A stretch of 15,039 nucleotides of DNA, from NCBI GenBank assembly GCA_947463335.1, contig CANHRF010000010.1, positions 1 to 15,039 of the forward strand, written 5' to 3'. The translations under genes were made by a program, and so were the position numbers. Positions 8,798-15,018 of the stretch are shown here, piece by piece (the first letter of the stretch is position 1; the number at the start of each line of letters is the position of its first letter). The notes under the pieces were generated by a model, which worked only from the letters and a program-made list of their open reading frames with translations, was not told the origin of the DNA and searched no databases. This DNA is from Actinomycetota bacterium. GTDB taxonomy: Bacteria; Actinomycetota; Actinomycetes; Nanopelagicales; Nanopelagicaceae.

Positions 8798-8802
8798 CTC
8801 CT
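8798..8802 (-). promoter_or_regulatory. Strong Shine-Dalgarno deciding the hpt GTG start
   Basis: AGGAG on the minus strand, 7 bases before the GTG at 8790. Most genes of this cluster depend on overlap coupling or weak sites, so this one stands out and fixes the start codon. Confidence 0.8.
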
Positions 8803-8827
8803 TTAATATCTAATCTCTCAGGGAGAT

Positions 8828-9790
8828 TTATGGGCGGGCTAAGAGCGAAAGTCTGCCCGAAATCCGAGCAACCTTCACACCACCCGGCAGGCTCGCCTCG
8901 CCTTGGCCGCGCCAAGAAGTGACCAGCGCCTCTACGGCGGAGAGGTGATCTGCGCTCAAGGAGCCGCCAGGCGCCCCTGCAGCGTAGATCGCGGCTCGAA
9001 GAACCCGAGAACGGATAGCCCGAGGTAACTCGGCCAGAGCGGCGCAATCCAAGTCACTTAAATCAATTCGCGAGATAACCGCCTGCGCCATCTCATCTAA
9101 AGCATCTGCATCATCACGCAAAATTGCCGCACTACGTGCCAAAGCTGCTGCAATTCCCGGCCCGATCTCTTCTTCCAGAATCGGCATAATTTTATTTCGC
9201 ACGCGAACTCTAGAAAATTTCTCATTTAAATTATGAGGATCGTTCCAAGGAGTTAAATCTGCTTCGGCGCACGCTGCAACTGTTTGCGTTCTAGTTAATT
9301 GTAAAAACGGACGGGCGTACTTTCCATTTACAACTGCCATTCCGGATAATGATCGAGTGCCTGAACCACGCGCTAATCCAAGCAGAACTGTCTCGGCTTG
9401 ATCATCACGTGTGTGTCCTAAGAAAATTTGTGTAGCTCCATATGCATGGGAAACTGCATCTAGCGCGGCATATCTTGCAGTACGAGCATCGGCTTCCAAA
9501 CCAGATTTTTCTACAACGGAAACTTTTTCGACAATTACTTCTTGATAACCCATCGTCTTCAACTGTTCTTCAACTTTTCTAGCTTGCTCCCCTGATCCGC
9601 TTTGCAATTGATGATCAATGGTCACAGCGATTAAGGTGATTGCAAGTGGTGGCGCTTCTTTCGCCAGCGCATACGCAAGCGCGAGCGAATCTGCACCACC
9701 TGAAACTGCTACTACGGCAGAATCTCCCGCAGTTAAATTCTCAAGAAATGGGCGAACTGCGTTGCGAAGATCGAGCAGTGCCGAAGTCAT
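8828..9790 (-). CDS. tilS: tRNA(Ile)-lysidine synthetase (TilS)
   Basis: Modifies C34 of the CAU-anticodon isoleucine tRNA to lysidine so that it reads AUA. The 320-residue protein is the short form usual in actinobacteria, lacking the large C-terminal domains of E. coli TilS. The PP-loop SGGADS is at residues 30-35. VTIDHQLQ (56-63), LGHTRDDQAETVLL (124-137), RPFLQLTR (160-167) and PWNDPHN (181-187) with RVRVRNKIMP (194-203) follow in family order. The ATG has no good Shine-Dalgarno and follows the NlpC/P60 stop by 9 bases, which suggests cotranscription. Residues from about 247 to the end are encoded by DNA far richer in G+C than the rest of the gene, yet the frame stays open and the protein looks like a normal actinobacterial TilS C-terminus. 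Confidence 0.95.
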   Translation of the reverse strand: MTSALLDLRNAVRPFLENLTAGDSAVVAVSGGADSLALAYALAKEAPPLAITLIAVTIDHQLQSGSGEQARKVEEQLKTMGYQEVIVEKVSVVEKSGLEADARTARYAALDAVSHAYGATQIFLGHTRDDQAETVLLGLARGSGTRSLSGMAVVNGKYARPFLQLTRTQTVAACAEADLTPWNDPHNLNEKFSRVRVRNKIMPILEEEIGPGIAAALARSAAILRDDADALDEMAQAVISRIDLSDLDCAALAELPRAIRSRVLRAAIYAAGAPGGSLSADHLSAVEALVTSWRGQGEASLPGGVKVARISGRLSLLARP

Positions 9791-9799
9791 GGTCTAACT

Positions 9800-11005
9800 C
9801 TAGACCCGGCCACCGAATGGCATAAGCCCCTTGATGCTATAAATGCTTGAGTAGAGCAAGCCTTTACCTTTTGAGTTCGCTTCCCACATCATTCCATTGC
9901 CTGCATAGATAGAGATGTGGTGAATCGAGGAAATAGTTCCTTTATATGAATAAAAGACTAGATCGCCGGGAACAAGTTCGCTCAATGAAACGTGCTTGGT
10001 GTAACCCGCATAAAGTGAGGAGTTTAAGCGATCCCAATTTGGCCAACCTAAACCTGCAGATCTATATGCGGCATAAACCAAACCGGAACAGTCAAATGCA
10101 TTTGGTCCTTCGGAACCCCAAATATATGGTTTGCGCGCTAATACTTGTTTCTTAGCAAAGGCAACTGCTGCTTCACGTTGCGCTTCAGTTGTTCGAATTG
10201 TTGAGCGACCTTTGAATCCAGTGTCAGCCCAAACCTTCTTCTGTCCACCTGTATTTGCGGCGGTGTTAGCTCGGCTTTCTTCAAGAAGCGCTAACGCACG
10301 TTGTTGTTCCAGGGTAATTCTTACGCGCTTTGCACCTGCGAGTTCGCGCGCCAATTTATCTTGGATGCTCTGCAACTTATCAACTTCTTTTTGCTGCAGA
10401 GAACGTGCATCATCTGCAATTTTCTTAGCGGCGGCAACTTTGGTGGTGGCTGCTTCTTGCACAATTTTAGCTTCATCGGCTTTTACTTTTGCGGCACGTG
10501 CAACGATTTCAGCAGCTTTATATCTTTCTAGCGCCATGGTGTTTTGTACACCTAATTTATCTAGAGTTGAGATTTGATCAATTAAATCTTGCGGACCATT
10601 TGCGCTAAGCAGCGGTTCAATCTCAGTTAAAGAACCGCCCATTATGTAAGCACTTGCCGCCATCTTTCCGATCACACGATGCGCTTGTGAAACAGCCTGC
10701 TGGGTTTCGAGGGCATACTCTGCAGCGGCTTTTGCAGCGGAAGTTGCTACGGCTAACTCTTTCTTTGCTTTTACATATAGCGCTTGTGCAGCATTTGCTT
10801 TAGCAGTTAAACCACGAAGAGTTTGATTAGCCGCTGCTAACTTCTTCGCTGCTGCATCTGCCGCTTTCTTTTTAGCGGCTTCAGCTTTCTTAGCGGCTTC
10901 AATTTGCGCCAGAGTAGGTTTTGGAGTCGCAGCAATACCCGGCGTGATCGAAAGCGTTAAGCCAAAGATCACAGCCAGAGCAATAGCCTTACCGCGATGC
11001 AACAC
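9800..11005 (-). CDS. Secreted NlpC/P60 peptidoglycan hydrolase with N-terminal coiled coil (RipA-like)
   Basis: Probably a D,L-endopeptidase that cuts peptidoglycan stem peptides at the cell surface. Numbered from GTG at 11005 (401 residues): signal peptide 1 to about 26 (HRGK, a hydrophobic core, then PGIAA); a long Ala/Lys/Glu-rich helical region about 30-240, likely coiled coil; an NlpC/P60 domain about 275-401. In that domain Cys306 in FDCSGL, His363 in IHHIS and Glu375 in MMWEAN form the likely triad; the 12-residue His-Glu gap matches RipA as I recall it. The coiled coil plus NlpC layout is that of actinobacterial division hydrolases controlled by FtsEX-type partners, though none is seen here. 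An upstream in-frame TTG at 11020 has GAGGG before it and is an alternative start; I prefer GTG because it gives a canonical signal peptide and lies downstream of a plausible -10. Confidence 0.92.
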   Translation of the reverse strand: MLHRGKAIALAVIFGLTLSITPGIAATPKPTLAQIEAAKKAEAAKKKAADAAAKKLAAANQTLRGLTAKANAAQALYVKAKKELAVATSAAKAAAEYALETQQAVSQAHRVIGKMAASAYIMGGSLTEIEPLLSANGPQDLIDQISTLDKLGVQNTMALERYKAAEIVARAAKVKADEAKIVQEAATTKVAAAKKIADDARSLQQKEVDKLQSIQDKLARELAGAKRVRITLEQQRALALLEESRANTAANTGGQKKVWADTGFKGRSTIRTTEAQREAAVAFAKKQVLARKPYIWGSEGPNAFDCSGLVYAAYRSAGLGWPNWDRLNSSLYAGYTKHVSLSELVPGDLVFYSYKGTISSIHHISIYAGNGMMWEANSKGKGLLYSSIYSIKGLMPFGGRV

Positions 11006-11030
11006 AAAAACCCCCAACAAGTAAGCCCTC

Positions 11031-11036
11031 AGAATA
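11031..11036 (-). promoter_or_regulatory. Candidate -10 box for the NlpC/P60 gene
   Basis: TATTCT on the minus strand fits TAnnnT, with a start expected about 11022-11024. No recognisable -35 is seen; the GAGTAAC repeat occupies that area, which could mean the promoter needs an activator. Confidence 0.35.
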
Positions 11037-11039
11037 AAT

Positions 11040-11055
11040 GAGTAACCTGAGTAAC
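11040..11055. repeat. Direct repeat GAGTAAC-CT-GAGTAAC upstream of the NlpC/P60 gene
   Basis: Two perfect 7-base copies, 9 bases apart start to start (plus-strand reading; GTTACTC on the gene strand). They fill the spacer and -35 zone of the candidate NlpC/P60 promoter in a 58-base gap. Tandem GTAAC half-sites resemble those described for the actinobacterial OmpR-family regulator MtrA, which controls cell-wall hydrolases. The match is from memory and unproven. Confidence 0.45.
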
Positions 11056-11078
11056 TTCGGAGATTGCCTTAAGTGTCG

Positions 11079-11882
11079 CTAGTTGGATACATCTCTCTTA
11101 GTGAAGAGAATTGTGGCAATAACAAGGGCGACGCCTACATAGACACCGGAAAGTGTTAGCGCGTGAGAGTAAGAAACTGTCTCGCTTCCACCCGTTGCAA
11201 TCGTTCCCAGTTGATATCCAGGGAGCCAATTCAATGTGCTCGATCTAAGCGCTCCAACGATATTTTCAATGATGAGAAGCCAGAGAACGCCAATCGAAAT
11301 TGAACTGATCGGTGAACGCAGAATAATTCCTAAAACCATTCCAATAATGCCAAATCCCAAAATTGAGAGAAAGACATTTAAGAGCGTCTGCGCAATATCG
11401 AGGCGGCCATCACCGTTAAACCAGAGCTCAGTGCTGACGTTCTGGCCTCCAGCAAGCGCATATGAGACTCCTATAGATAAAACTGCACTGACCAAAGTCA
11501 TGATCATTGCAAAAACTTTCATAGAAGCTAGCTTGCCGACCAAGATACGAATACGACCCGGCTGACGAACTAATAAGTTTCGTAGAGTTCCAAGTGAGTA
11601 CTCTTGCGCGGTTTGCGCTGCAAATACGCATAGGGCAATGATTCCTAACAAATTGCCAATACTTGAGAATGATTCGGTCGCTCCACCAGGAAGCGAGAGC
11701 ATTTCGCGGGTAATTCGCATACCGCGATCACCATTTCCTTGTGGCGAATCAATCATTAAGAAAAGTACTGAAGAGACCAAAATGCTAAAGAAGGCAACGG
11801 CGCCAATCGTTCCTAAAAGTAACGTTGGGCGGCGTAATTTGCGCCATTCAGCAAAGAAGATTCGGAGGAGGCTAGTAATCAT
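11079..11882 (-). CDS. ABC-2 type transporter permease
   Basis: Integral membrane subunit of an ABC exporter. The 267-residue protein has six predicted membrane segments, at about 20-44, 75-93, 121-143, 167-188, 193-212 and 241-261. The first is preceded by the amphipathic EWRKLRR stretch typical of ABC-2 permeases. Between TM2 and TM3 sits EYSLGTLRNLLVRQPGR (94-110), the conserved cytoplasmic EYxxGTLRxL coupling region. The ATG overlaps the TGA of the ATPase gene as ATGA and has GGGAG 7 bases upstream, so the two are coupled and form one transporter. The family includes bacitracin-, lantibiotic- and drug-type exporters; the substrate cannot be told from sequence. It is followed after 58 bases by the NlpC/P60 gene. 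Confidence 0.9.
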   Translation of the reverse strand: MITSLLRIFFAEWRKLRRPTLLLGTIGAVAFFSILVSSVLFLMIDSPQGNGDRGMRITREMLSLPGGATESFSSIGNLLGIIALCVFAAQTAQEYSLGTLRNLLVRQPGRIRILVGKLASMKVFAMIMTLVSAVLSIGVSYALAGGQNVSTELWFNGDGRLDIAQTLLNVFLSILGFGIIGMVLGIILRSPISSISIGVLWLLIIENIVGALRSSTLNWLPGYQLGTIATGGSETVSYSHALTLSGVYVGVALVIATILFTKRDVSN

Positions 11883-12787
11883 TTCTGGGCTCCCGTCATT
11901 TCAAAGAAAGTCTCTTCCAGATTTGGTAACTGTGGCGAGAGTTGGGTTAGGAGTATTCCGCTTTCAAAGGCTAACTTATTTAAAGTTCCCGCCCATTCCG
12001 CCGGACCCTCGATATGCGCTGCACCATCGCGCAGGTGAGCTTTATGCCCTGCCGCTTGTGCGATCGTAATTATCTTCTGCAAATCTTGTTCGCTCGCAGT
12101 TTTTACAATCATAAATGGTTGCTGTTGATCAAATAGATCTTGGATCGGACCCGCAAAAACTACTTCACCTTTACGTAACATCACCAAATACTCGCTAATG
12201 ATTTCTAACTCAGATAACAAGTGAGAAGAGACAAATACTGTGGTTCCTTTATCCGCTAATTCGCGAAGTAATTGGCGAATTTCTTGAATACCTTCTGGGT
12301 CTAGCCCGTTGGTTGGTTCATCAAGAATCAATAGCCTTGGATTTGGAAGTAGCGCCGCTGCGATTCCTAAACGCTGCTTCATGCCCAATGAATAAGTCTT
12401 GTACTTTGATTTACCGCGATCTGCTAAGCCAACTTGCTTAAGTAGTTGATCAACTCGTTCTTGCGGAAATCCACCGAGCGTTGCTAAAACTCGTAAATTC
12501 TCGGCGCCAGATAGCGCGGGATAGAAAGCAGGACCTTCAATCATTGCGCCAACACTTGATAAGTACTTTTCGGGTGAGGAAATTGGTTCACTCAAAATAT
12601 GGCCATTTCCACCTGTTGGTGAGATCAGACCAAGCAGCATTCGAATTGTGGTCGTCTTTCCTGCACCATTTGGGCCAACAAAGCCACAGATAGTGCCCAG
12701 CGGAACTTCAAATTTTGCGTGTGATACCGCCAGACCGGTTGCATATTTCTTGCTCAAATCATCTACTGAGATTGCGAGTTTAGGCAT
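11879..12787 (-). CDS. ABC transporter ATP-binding protein (BcrA/drug-export type)
   Basis: Cytoplasmic ATPase that powers the adjacent permease. The 302-residue protein has Walker A GPNGAGKTT (residues 38-46), signature YSLGMKQRL (132-140), Walker B LLILDEP (152-158), D-loop GLDPEG (161-166) and H-loop SSH (187-189), then a C-terminal extension of about 80 residues common in ABC-2 exporters. Where most ABC proteins have the Q-loop glutamine it has VGAMIEGPAFYP (79-90), with Glu in place of Gln. That is typical of the BcrA-like subfamily and not a sign of inactivity. The ATG at 12787 has no Shine-Dalgarno but lies 6 bases past a TATATT box, which suggests a leaderless message. It is the first gene of the fourteen-gene minus-strand run. 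Confidence 0.93.
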   Translation of the reverse strand: MPKLAISVDDLSKKYATGLAVSHAKFEVPLGTICGFVGPNGAGKTTTIRMLLGLISPTGGNGHILSEPISSPEKYLSSVGAMIEGPAFYPALSGAENLRVLATLGGFPQERVDQLLKQVGLADRGKSKYKTYSLGMKQRLGIAAALLPNPRLLILDEPTNGLDPEGIQEIRQLLRELADKGTTVFVSSHLLSELEIISEYLVMLRKGEVVFAGPIQDLFDQQQPFMIVKTASEQDLQKIITIAQAAGHKAHLRDGAAHIEGPAEWAGTLNKLAFESGILLTQLSPQLPNLEETFFEMTGAQK

Positions 12788-12793
12788 GTGTGG

Positions 12794-12799
12794 AATATA
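12794..12799 (-). promoter_or_regulatory. -10 box of a probable leaderless promoter for the ABC operon
   Basis: TATATT on the minus strand (5/6 to TATAAT), then 6 bases, then the ATG at 12787. Transcription starting 7 bases past the box would begin at the A of ATG. No Shine-Dalgarno and no clear -35. Confidence 0.55.
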
Positions 12800-12811
12800 G
12801 CAATTGCACCT

Positions 12812-12817
12812 TAGAAT
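12812..12817 (+). promoter_or_regulatory. -10 box of a probable leaderless promoter for metZ
   Basis: TAGAAT (5/6 to TATAAT), then 7 bases, then GTG at 12825. No Shine-Dalgarno precedes the GTG. The -35 position, 17 bases upstream, reads TGTGGA, a poor match, and overlaps the opposite promoter. Confidence 0.55.
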
Positions 12818-12824
12818 TATCGCT

Positions 12825-14048
12825 GTGAATAATGAGACTTGGGGCTATCAGCCGCGTAATCCGCGCCCTGCCCCAGATTGGGATTTAAATCCCCAGACCG
12901 ATGCGGTGCGCGCTGGACTGGCCCGATCTGGTTTCGGAGAAACATCCGAGGCGCTCTATCTCAATAGCGGATTTACATATTCCTCTGCGCAAGAAGCTTT
13001 CGATTCATTTGCAGATGAAACAGATCACTATTTATATAGCCGATTCCATAACCCAACCGTTCAGATGTTTGAGAAACGTTTAGCCGCAATTGAGGGCGCT
13101 GAATATTGTGTTGCAACAGGTTCAGGAATGTCTGCCATGTTCGCATCCATTGCGTGTTTGGTTGGCGCTGGTGATCACGTAGTTGCTTCAGCCGCAATGT
13201 TTAGCTCTTGCCACGTTGTGCTGACAGAAATTTTACCTAAATGGGGCGTAACCGTTGAGTTGGTTAAAGGAAACGATCCGGCAGTTTGGGCAGCCGCGCT
13301 CAGCAAAACTACAAAAGTTGTATTTATCGAATCACCAAGTAATCCTTTAATGGAAATTGTTGATATTCGCATGGTCAGCGATCTTGCGCATAAAGTCAGC
13401 GCCACGGTAATTGTTGATAATGTGATGGCTTCTCCTGTTCTGCAGAAACCACTTGAACTTGGTGCAGATGTTGTTATGTACTCAGCTACTAAACATATTG
13501 ATGGCCAAGGTCGCGTACTTGCCGGGGCAGTTTTAGGTTCTTTCTCTTACATTCACGAATCATTGGTTCCATTTATTCGCCATACCGGTCCAACGCTCAG
13601 CCCATTTAATGCGTGGGTGCTCCTGAAGTCTTTGGAGACAATGGAGATGCGCGTGCAACGGATGTGCCAGAACGCACAAAAGATCGCAGAATTCTTTGAG
13701 ACGCGGAAAGAGATTAAATCCGTGAAATACCCAGGCCTTAAATCACATCCTGATTACGCAATTGTGCAGAAGCAGATGAGTGGTGGAGGCAGCACTATCG
13801 GTATTGAATTTGCGGGCAGTCAGAAAGATGCCTTTAAGTTTATGGATGCGCTTCGCATTATCGATATCTCAAATAATTTGGGTGACAGTAAATCACTTAT
13901 AACTCATCCATCTTCAACGACCCATCGCCGCTTATCGCCAGAGGTTCAGGCGGAAATGGGTATTACACCTTCAGTGATACGTCTTTCAGTAGGCCTAGAA
14001 CATGTTGATGATCTCATTAAGGATTTAACTCAAGCTTTCAACAACTGA
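12825..14048 (+). CDS. metZ: O-succinylhomoserine (or O-acetylhomoserine) sulfhydrylase, MetZ type
   Basis: PLP enzyme of the Cys/Met family that makes homocysteine from activated homoserine and sulfide, bypassing cystathionine. 407 residues from the GTG. Visible are YSRFHNPT (71-78, phosphate-binding Tyr/Arg), ATGSGMSAMF (97-106), ESPSNPLMEIVD (169-180), IVDNVMASP (196-204) and the Schiff-base lysine Lys223 in SATKHIDGQGR (220-230). The HIDGQGR context and DISNNLGDSKSLITHP near the C-terminus are those of MetZ, not MetB or gamma-lyase; whether it prefers succinyl or acetyl esters cannot be read from sequence. An in-frame TTG at 12804 was set aside because it lies upstream of the -10 box. The gene is divergent from the ABC operon and its last 19 bases overlap the end of ctaB. 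Confidence 0.93.
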   Translation: MNNETWGYQPRNPRPAPDWDLNPQTDAVRAGLARSGFGETSEALYLNSGFTYSSAQEAFDSFADETDHYLYSRFHNPTVQMFEKRLAAIEGAEYCVATGSGMSAMFASIACLVGAGDHVVASAAMFSSCHVVLTEILPKWGVTVELVKGNDPAVWAAALSKTTKVVFIESPSNPLMEIVDIRMVSDLAHKVSATVIVDNVMASPVLQKPLELGADVVMYSATKHIDGQGRVLAGAVLGSFSYIHESLVPFIRHTGPTLSPFNAWVLLKSLETMEMRVQRMCQNAQKIAEFFETRKEIKSVKYPGLKSHPDYAIVQKQMSGGGSTIGIEFAGSQKDAFKFMDALRIIDISNNLGDSKSLITHPSSTTHRRLSPEVQAEMGITPSVIRLSVGLEHVDDLIKDLTQAFNN

Positions 14049-14926
14049 GCCGCAACTAGCAGTACCGACAATAGGCTTAAGTAAGTAATTGACCAATGAA
14101 ATATCTTTCCAGCGATCTTTTCGTAATTTTCTGACTTTTCATCTAAACCGCGCAGCTGCCAAGCAAATACTGCGCCTAAAACTAAGTTGAGAAGTTGCGC
14201 CCATACTTGCAAATCTGCATTTATAAAGAGTGCAACAGAAGACGCAATCATCGCGATTGTGTAAACCCACATCTGGCGAAGTAAGTGTGTTTTGGTAGCT
14301 ACAACAGGCAACATGGGAATACCGGCTGCGGCGTAATCATCTTTATATTTGATCGCCAGCGCCCAGAAATGTGGCGGTGTCCAGAAAAATATTACAAAGA
14401 AGAAAGACCAGGCAGTGACAGATAACGAGTTAGTTACTGCAGCCCAACCGATTAACGCTGGCATACATCCCGCCGCTCCGCCCCAAACAATATTTTGAGT
14501 AGTTCTTCTCTTGAGCCCTATTGTGTAAACAATTACATAGAAGGCGATCGCGATAAAAGATAATAGCGTTGCAAGCGCAGTAGTAAAGACTGCAAAGATA
14601 ACAAGTGAAATTAAACCAATAAGATTTGCAAATACCGATGCTTCTCTTTTACTTAAAACGCCTGTCGCAAGTGGGCGCTTTGAAGTACGTTTCATTAACT
14701 TATCTGATTCAGATTCAATAACCATATTAAAAGCATTGGCACTGCCCGCGGCTAAAGTTCCGCCAATTAAAGTTGCGATAGTTAGTGAAAGTGAAGGTAA
14801 CCCGCCTTGCGCTAAAACCATCGCAGGAAGAGTTGAAACCAATAAGAGTTCAACAACGCGCAATTTCATCAGGTCTACATAGCCTCGAGCTTTTGTAGCG
14901 AGATTTACGCGTGAATCGGTTTGCAC
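14030..14926 (-). CDS. ctaB: Heme O synthase (protoheme IX farnesyltransferase, CtaB)
   Basis: Polytopic UbiA-family membrane enzyme that adds a farnesyl group to heme B to make heme O, the precursor of heme A for cytochrome oxidase. At 298 residues it has normal length, with about eight or nine hydrophobic segments starting near residue 22. The first prenyl-binding motif reads NMVIESESDKLMKRTSKRPL, in which the usual first two Asp positions are Glu. The second region, TPPHFWALAIKYKDDYAAAG, keeps the HFW and DDY signature. The GTG start lies 6 bases past TAATCT with no Shine-Dalgarno, so a leaderless message is likely. It converges on metZ with a 19-base overlap and diverges from the gene starting at 15019. 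Confidence 0.95.
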   Translation of the reverse strand: MQTDSRVNLATKARGYVDLMKLRVVELLLVSTLPAMVLAQGGLPSLSLTIATLIGGTLAAGSANAFNMVIESESDKLMKRTSKRPLATGVLSKREASVFANLIGLISLVIFAVFTTALATLLSFIAIAFYVIVYTIGLKRRTTQNIVWGGAAGCMPALIGWAAVTNSLSVTAWSFFFVIFFWTPPHFWALAIKYKDDYAAAGIPMLPVVATKTHLLRQMWVYTIAMIASSVALFINADLQVWAQLLNLVLGAVFAWQLRGLDEKSENYEKIAGKIFHWSITYLSLLSVLLVAAQLLKA

Positions 14927-14932
14927 AGGGCA

Positions 14933-14938
14933 AGATTA
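14933..14938 (-). promoter_or_regulatory. -10 box of a probable leaderless promoter for ctaB
   Basis: TAATCT on the minus strand, then 6 bases, then GTG at 14926. The geometry matches the ABC-operon promoter. No convincing -35 is visible. Confidence 0.5.
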
Positions 14939-15005
14939 CTCAGCATTAATGCGCAGCGTTCTCACAGGTTTCTAAGGAAGCCGGTCTATCGTGCGTAATG
15001 AAGAA

Positions 15006-15010
15006 AGGGA
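15006..15010 (+). promoter_or_regulatory. Shine-Dalgarno for the gene starting at 15019
   Basis: AGGGA within AAGAAAGGGA, 8 bases before the ATG at 15019. It supports that ATG over the one at 15012, whose frame stops after seven codons. A weak TATCGT at 14987-14992 could be the -10 and would give a leader of about 20 bases. Confidence 0.5.
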
Positions 15011-15018
15011 TATGACAA

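Noticed and set aside
8812..8828. Small inverted repeat AATCTC-TCAGG-GAGATT between tilS and hpt, as a terminator
   Set aside because: The stem is only 6 bp, overlaps the tilS stop, has no T-run, and hpt follows immediately with a strong Shine-Dalgarno.
8781..9047. An 88-codon minus-strand frame across the end of tilS and the start of hpt
   Set aside because: It is an out-of-frame product of the GC-rich tilS segment, with an Arg/Gly-rich composition and no motif. tilS and hpt both fit their families well.
11021..11078. A c-di-AMP (ydaO-type) riboswitch before the NlpC/P60 gene
   Set aside because: Such riboswitches do precede wall hydrolase genes in actinobacteria, but they need well over 100 bases. 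Only 58 are free here and the conserved core is not seen.
12804..12824. Upstream TTG start for metZ, adding seven residues
   Set aside because: The TTG lies before the -10 box TAGAAT, has no Shine-Dalgarno, and its extra residues do not look like the family N-terminus.
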